A DNA stretch of 24,103 nt. It comes from Didymodactylos carnosus. Its lineage: Eukaryota > Rotifera > Eurotatoria > Philodinida > Philodinidae. The position numbers and the translations under genes were made by a program. The notes beneath the pieces were generated by a model. It worked only from the letters and a program-made list of their open reading frames with translations, had not been told where the DNA came from and did no database searches. Below are positions 21,770 to 24,103 of this stretch, in pieces (the first letter of the stretch is position 1; every line of letters begins with the position of its first letter). The stretch spans positions 1 through 24,103 of the forward strand of contig CAJNOQ010002483.1 in NCBI GenBank assembly GCA_905250885.1. Direction: 5' to 3'.

Positions 21770-23317
21770 CTATGTTTTAAATCGTTCTCGTTCTTCGGGG
21801 TGTTTCCCAAAATTATTTTCTATTGTTGTTGTAGTTGATGTTACCATAATTGGTCTTGATGTAGGAAATAAATTTTGTTGTTCTGGTAATAAATGATCTG
21901 TATCTGTACGAGATTCTATGTATTTTTTTTTAAAACCATTGTATAACTCTCTGACAATATCTCCAACAATTAAATCTTGTCCATTTCGTGCTATTAAACG
22001 TAATGCAAAACAACCATCTTCTTGTAAATAATTTTGAACAAATTCATTTGCTATTATTTTATCATTATCTGATTTATCACCATCTGTTGTTGAACGGGTC
22101 ATTGCTAGTTTTTTTCGTACATAATATGTCCGACTATCAGCACGAATGACACGTGAGAGCCACGCTAAAAGATCGCCTATATTGAATGCTGCTAATAATA
22201 AGATCCAAAACCATAGAGCTAAGAATATTTTTTCATTAAATAAATTAATTGGTAGTACACATTGTACCGTATATCGATGAACAATACCAATTTCTCGAAT
22301 ATGAAAATCACATAATGTTACTCTTGGAAAACGTTTACTTTCACCCCAATCTTGACCGCGAACAAATTTATTCAGTACTTCAAATCCAAATAGATGATAA
22401 TCATTACCAAGAAAGGCATTTAACAAAAATATTTGTATCACAGAATTTGTAAAATATAACAATTTAACAACCGTGAATAATACAACAAGATAACAACTTA
22501 AACGCCGACTTGTCCAAAAAAAAATAATTCGACCAAATTTTTTTAATAAATTTTCCGGTTGTTTCTTACCGTGTGTTAAATTATGTTGGGCAGATAATGG
22601 TGTCAAACGAGAATTATAACGATTTTCAACATAATGTCGAATTGAACCCACAATATACTCGATTGTTTTTTGTTTTTCTTCATATTTTTCAGCTTTTTCT
22701 TGATCCATAGCAGCACCAACTAAATTTTCAATATCAAGACCTGATTTATTATTTAATGTACGCCATAACATACGAGGAAAATAGAAACATAATGCCATAA
22801 ACATTAAAATAAATGGTGACCTAAAAACAAATTCGAGCTTTAAAATAGTTTTATCATATAGAGAACCAAGTGACAATTTACCATTGATAATATTTTAACA
22901 TTTCTAGAATAAATGAAGAATAAATATTGTAAAGCTTATATAAATAATGAATATAGAAATCAATAACATACTTTCATATCTCCTTGTTTCTGAATGTGGT
23001 ATATCATCATTCATTGGCACATAATACGTGTTCATTATCCAGCATATATCATTGGCATATTTTTCATAACTACCAGTAAACTGTGCTGGAACCTATTAAA
23101 AAAAAACCATTTTATTTATAAAATATTATATTAGATAACTACATACCCAACAACTAATTGGCGATCCAAAATATTGTTGAGTTGTAACAATACCAGCAAA
23201 AACAAGAATGGCCGTCACAGTATAACGGTGATTTAAACGATCGATAAATACATCATCATTATGAGCTGAATGATGTTTCCCAGCTCGAAACTTTTGAGCA
23301 ATATCAAGTAAATCCAT
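21770..23317 (-). CDS. Innexin, gap-junction/hemichannel subunit, four exons including a 22-nt microexon
   Basis: Exons on the minus strand: 23317-23147, 23092-22972, 22903-22882 and 22820-21770. Introns are 54, 68 and 61 nt, all GT-AG and in frame, giving 454 residues. Innexins form the channels of invertebrate gap junctions in the plasma membrane. Visible features: N-terminus MDLLDIAQKF; first membrane segment about 31-48; first extracellular loop with C56 and C74; the YYQW motif (102-105) opening the second membrane segment (about 105-124, with P121 in FYFPRMLWR); third membrane segment about 212-237 (LYFTNSVIQIFL). The second extracellular loop has C275 and C292 in the hallmark stretch FPRVTLCDFHIREIG...HRYTVQCVLPINLFNEKIF. 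The fourth segment is about 303-325, followed by a tail with DGCFALRLIARNGQDLI typical of the family. The microexon encodes KMLKYYQ plus part of W105 and restores YYQW-SPFIL. Length is normal. The specific paralogue cannot be named. Confidence 0.95.
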
Positions 23318-24103
23318 TATAGAAAATATAAATTGACTAACAACAACAAATATACTGAATTAAAATTGTTTTATCTTCATATAGATTACAGTTAATTATT
23401 AATTGTAATTAGTATCATTCAACAACTATCTAAAAGGATGAAACATTTTTCTCTTGTAAAACTCACTTATCATACATATGAGTATAAACAAGAACTTCAG
23501 AATATAAAGTCGTGAGAATACATTCTCTAACATTCTAAGAATCGACGATGAAGTCAGAAATCGGTTAGAAAATTGTTTATAAAGCTCGTGTGAGGGACTG
23601 TTAAATCCTCTTTGTTCATGACATACTGTCATTTTTATTAACTATTTCATTTTAATTACAGAAATATATTATTTATAACAGATCACATTTTATTACTGAT
23701 TGTTTAATTGACATACCCAGGTTGCTCATCTCAATCAGATATTGTTCGACATACCATCTTTCATTTTAAAAGTAGGATATAGGACTTCAATACTCGTTTA
23801 TACAACAAAAGTTGTTTCCTCGGAAATGTACTTGCCTAAAAAAAAACTGAGTAATTTTCATGCACGTGCTTTTTTCACTCCAGTAAATTCTTGATTTTAC
23901 ATTATAATAGTGAATTTTTCTAATTATCAGACAAACGTGATGGTGACCTCCATTTGATTTGTCGGATTTTTACACATGTTATAGGATATGATGGATTGAA
24001 TATAATCAGAAATTATTTCGATATAAATTCCTTCTAGATTGCTGTTCACTTCAACTTTTACAACTAGTCAGAGCTTAATTCAATCTTTCTACTTTTTTTT
24101 ATC
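23318..24103. other. Upstream flank of the innexin gene, no supported gene
   Basis: About 0.8 kb containing the presumptive innexin promoter and 5' untranslated region on the minus strand. A 68-codon minus-strand open frame at 23426-23632 has no recognised motif and is not linked by a good splice site to the innexin start. No TATA box could be assigned with confidence in this AT-rich DNA. Confidence 0.45.

Noticed and set aside
22821-22876. Innexin start at the ATG at 22876 (MSLGSLYDKT...)
   Set aside because: This stretch is intronic: flanking GT-AG sites join YYQW directly to SPFIL, restoring the conserved second membrane segment.
1-24103. CRISPR array or bacterial operon
   Set aside because: There are no regularly spaced direct repeats with unique spacers and no bacterial gene neighbourhood; the single bacterial-type gene sits among spliced animal genes.

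Overview
This is an AT-rich animal nuclear contig. It carries an innexin gene (gap-junction family of protostome and some other invertebrates), a spliced zinc-finger regulator, and an intronless gene of bacterial type lying between long non-coding stretches. The innexin introns are 54, 68 and 61 nt, and the zinc-finger introns run from about 58 to 443 nt. Tiny introns, AT-richness and an apparently acquired bacterial metabolic gene in an otherwise animal context fit a bdelloid rotifer best. That assignment is an inference; other AT-rich invertebrates are not excluded.

Layout. Bases 1-676 are a short non-autonomous DNA transposon with 45-bp terminal inverted repeats. Bases 2928-3240 are a degenerate GTACTCC repeat cluster containing a 31-bp tandem duplication. 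Bases 3531-4532 (+) encode a complete 333-residue sugar phosphate isomerase/epimerase of bacterial type. From 4533 to 14781 there is about 10 kb with no convincing gene. This stretch holds microsatellites, two small hairpin loci (about 7511-7655) and a composite repeat locus at 7785-9160. That locus has an approximately 660-bp palindrome (8195-8853) flanked by diverged direct repeats of about 225 bp. Bases 14790-18533 (+) are a six-exon gene for a 958-residue protein with an N-terminal ZAD-like zinc domain, a long Ser/Thr-rich middle, four C-terminal C2H2 fingers and an acidic tail. Bases 19811-20222 look like an LTR, in minus orientation, of a decayed retrotransposon. Bases 21770-23317 (-) are a four-exon, 454-residue innexin with a 22-nt microexon. 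The last 0.8 kb shows no gene.

The three genes do not form a pathway. They are a carbohydrate enzyme, a nuclear DNA-binding regulator and a membrane channel subunit, each apparently transcribed separately. The points most worth checking are the bacterial-type isomerase, the long palindrome as a possible source of double-stranded RNA, the ZAD-like/C2H2 architecture with CtBP-like motifs, and the unusual repeat clusters.
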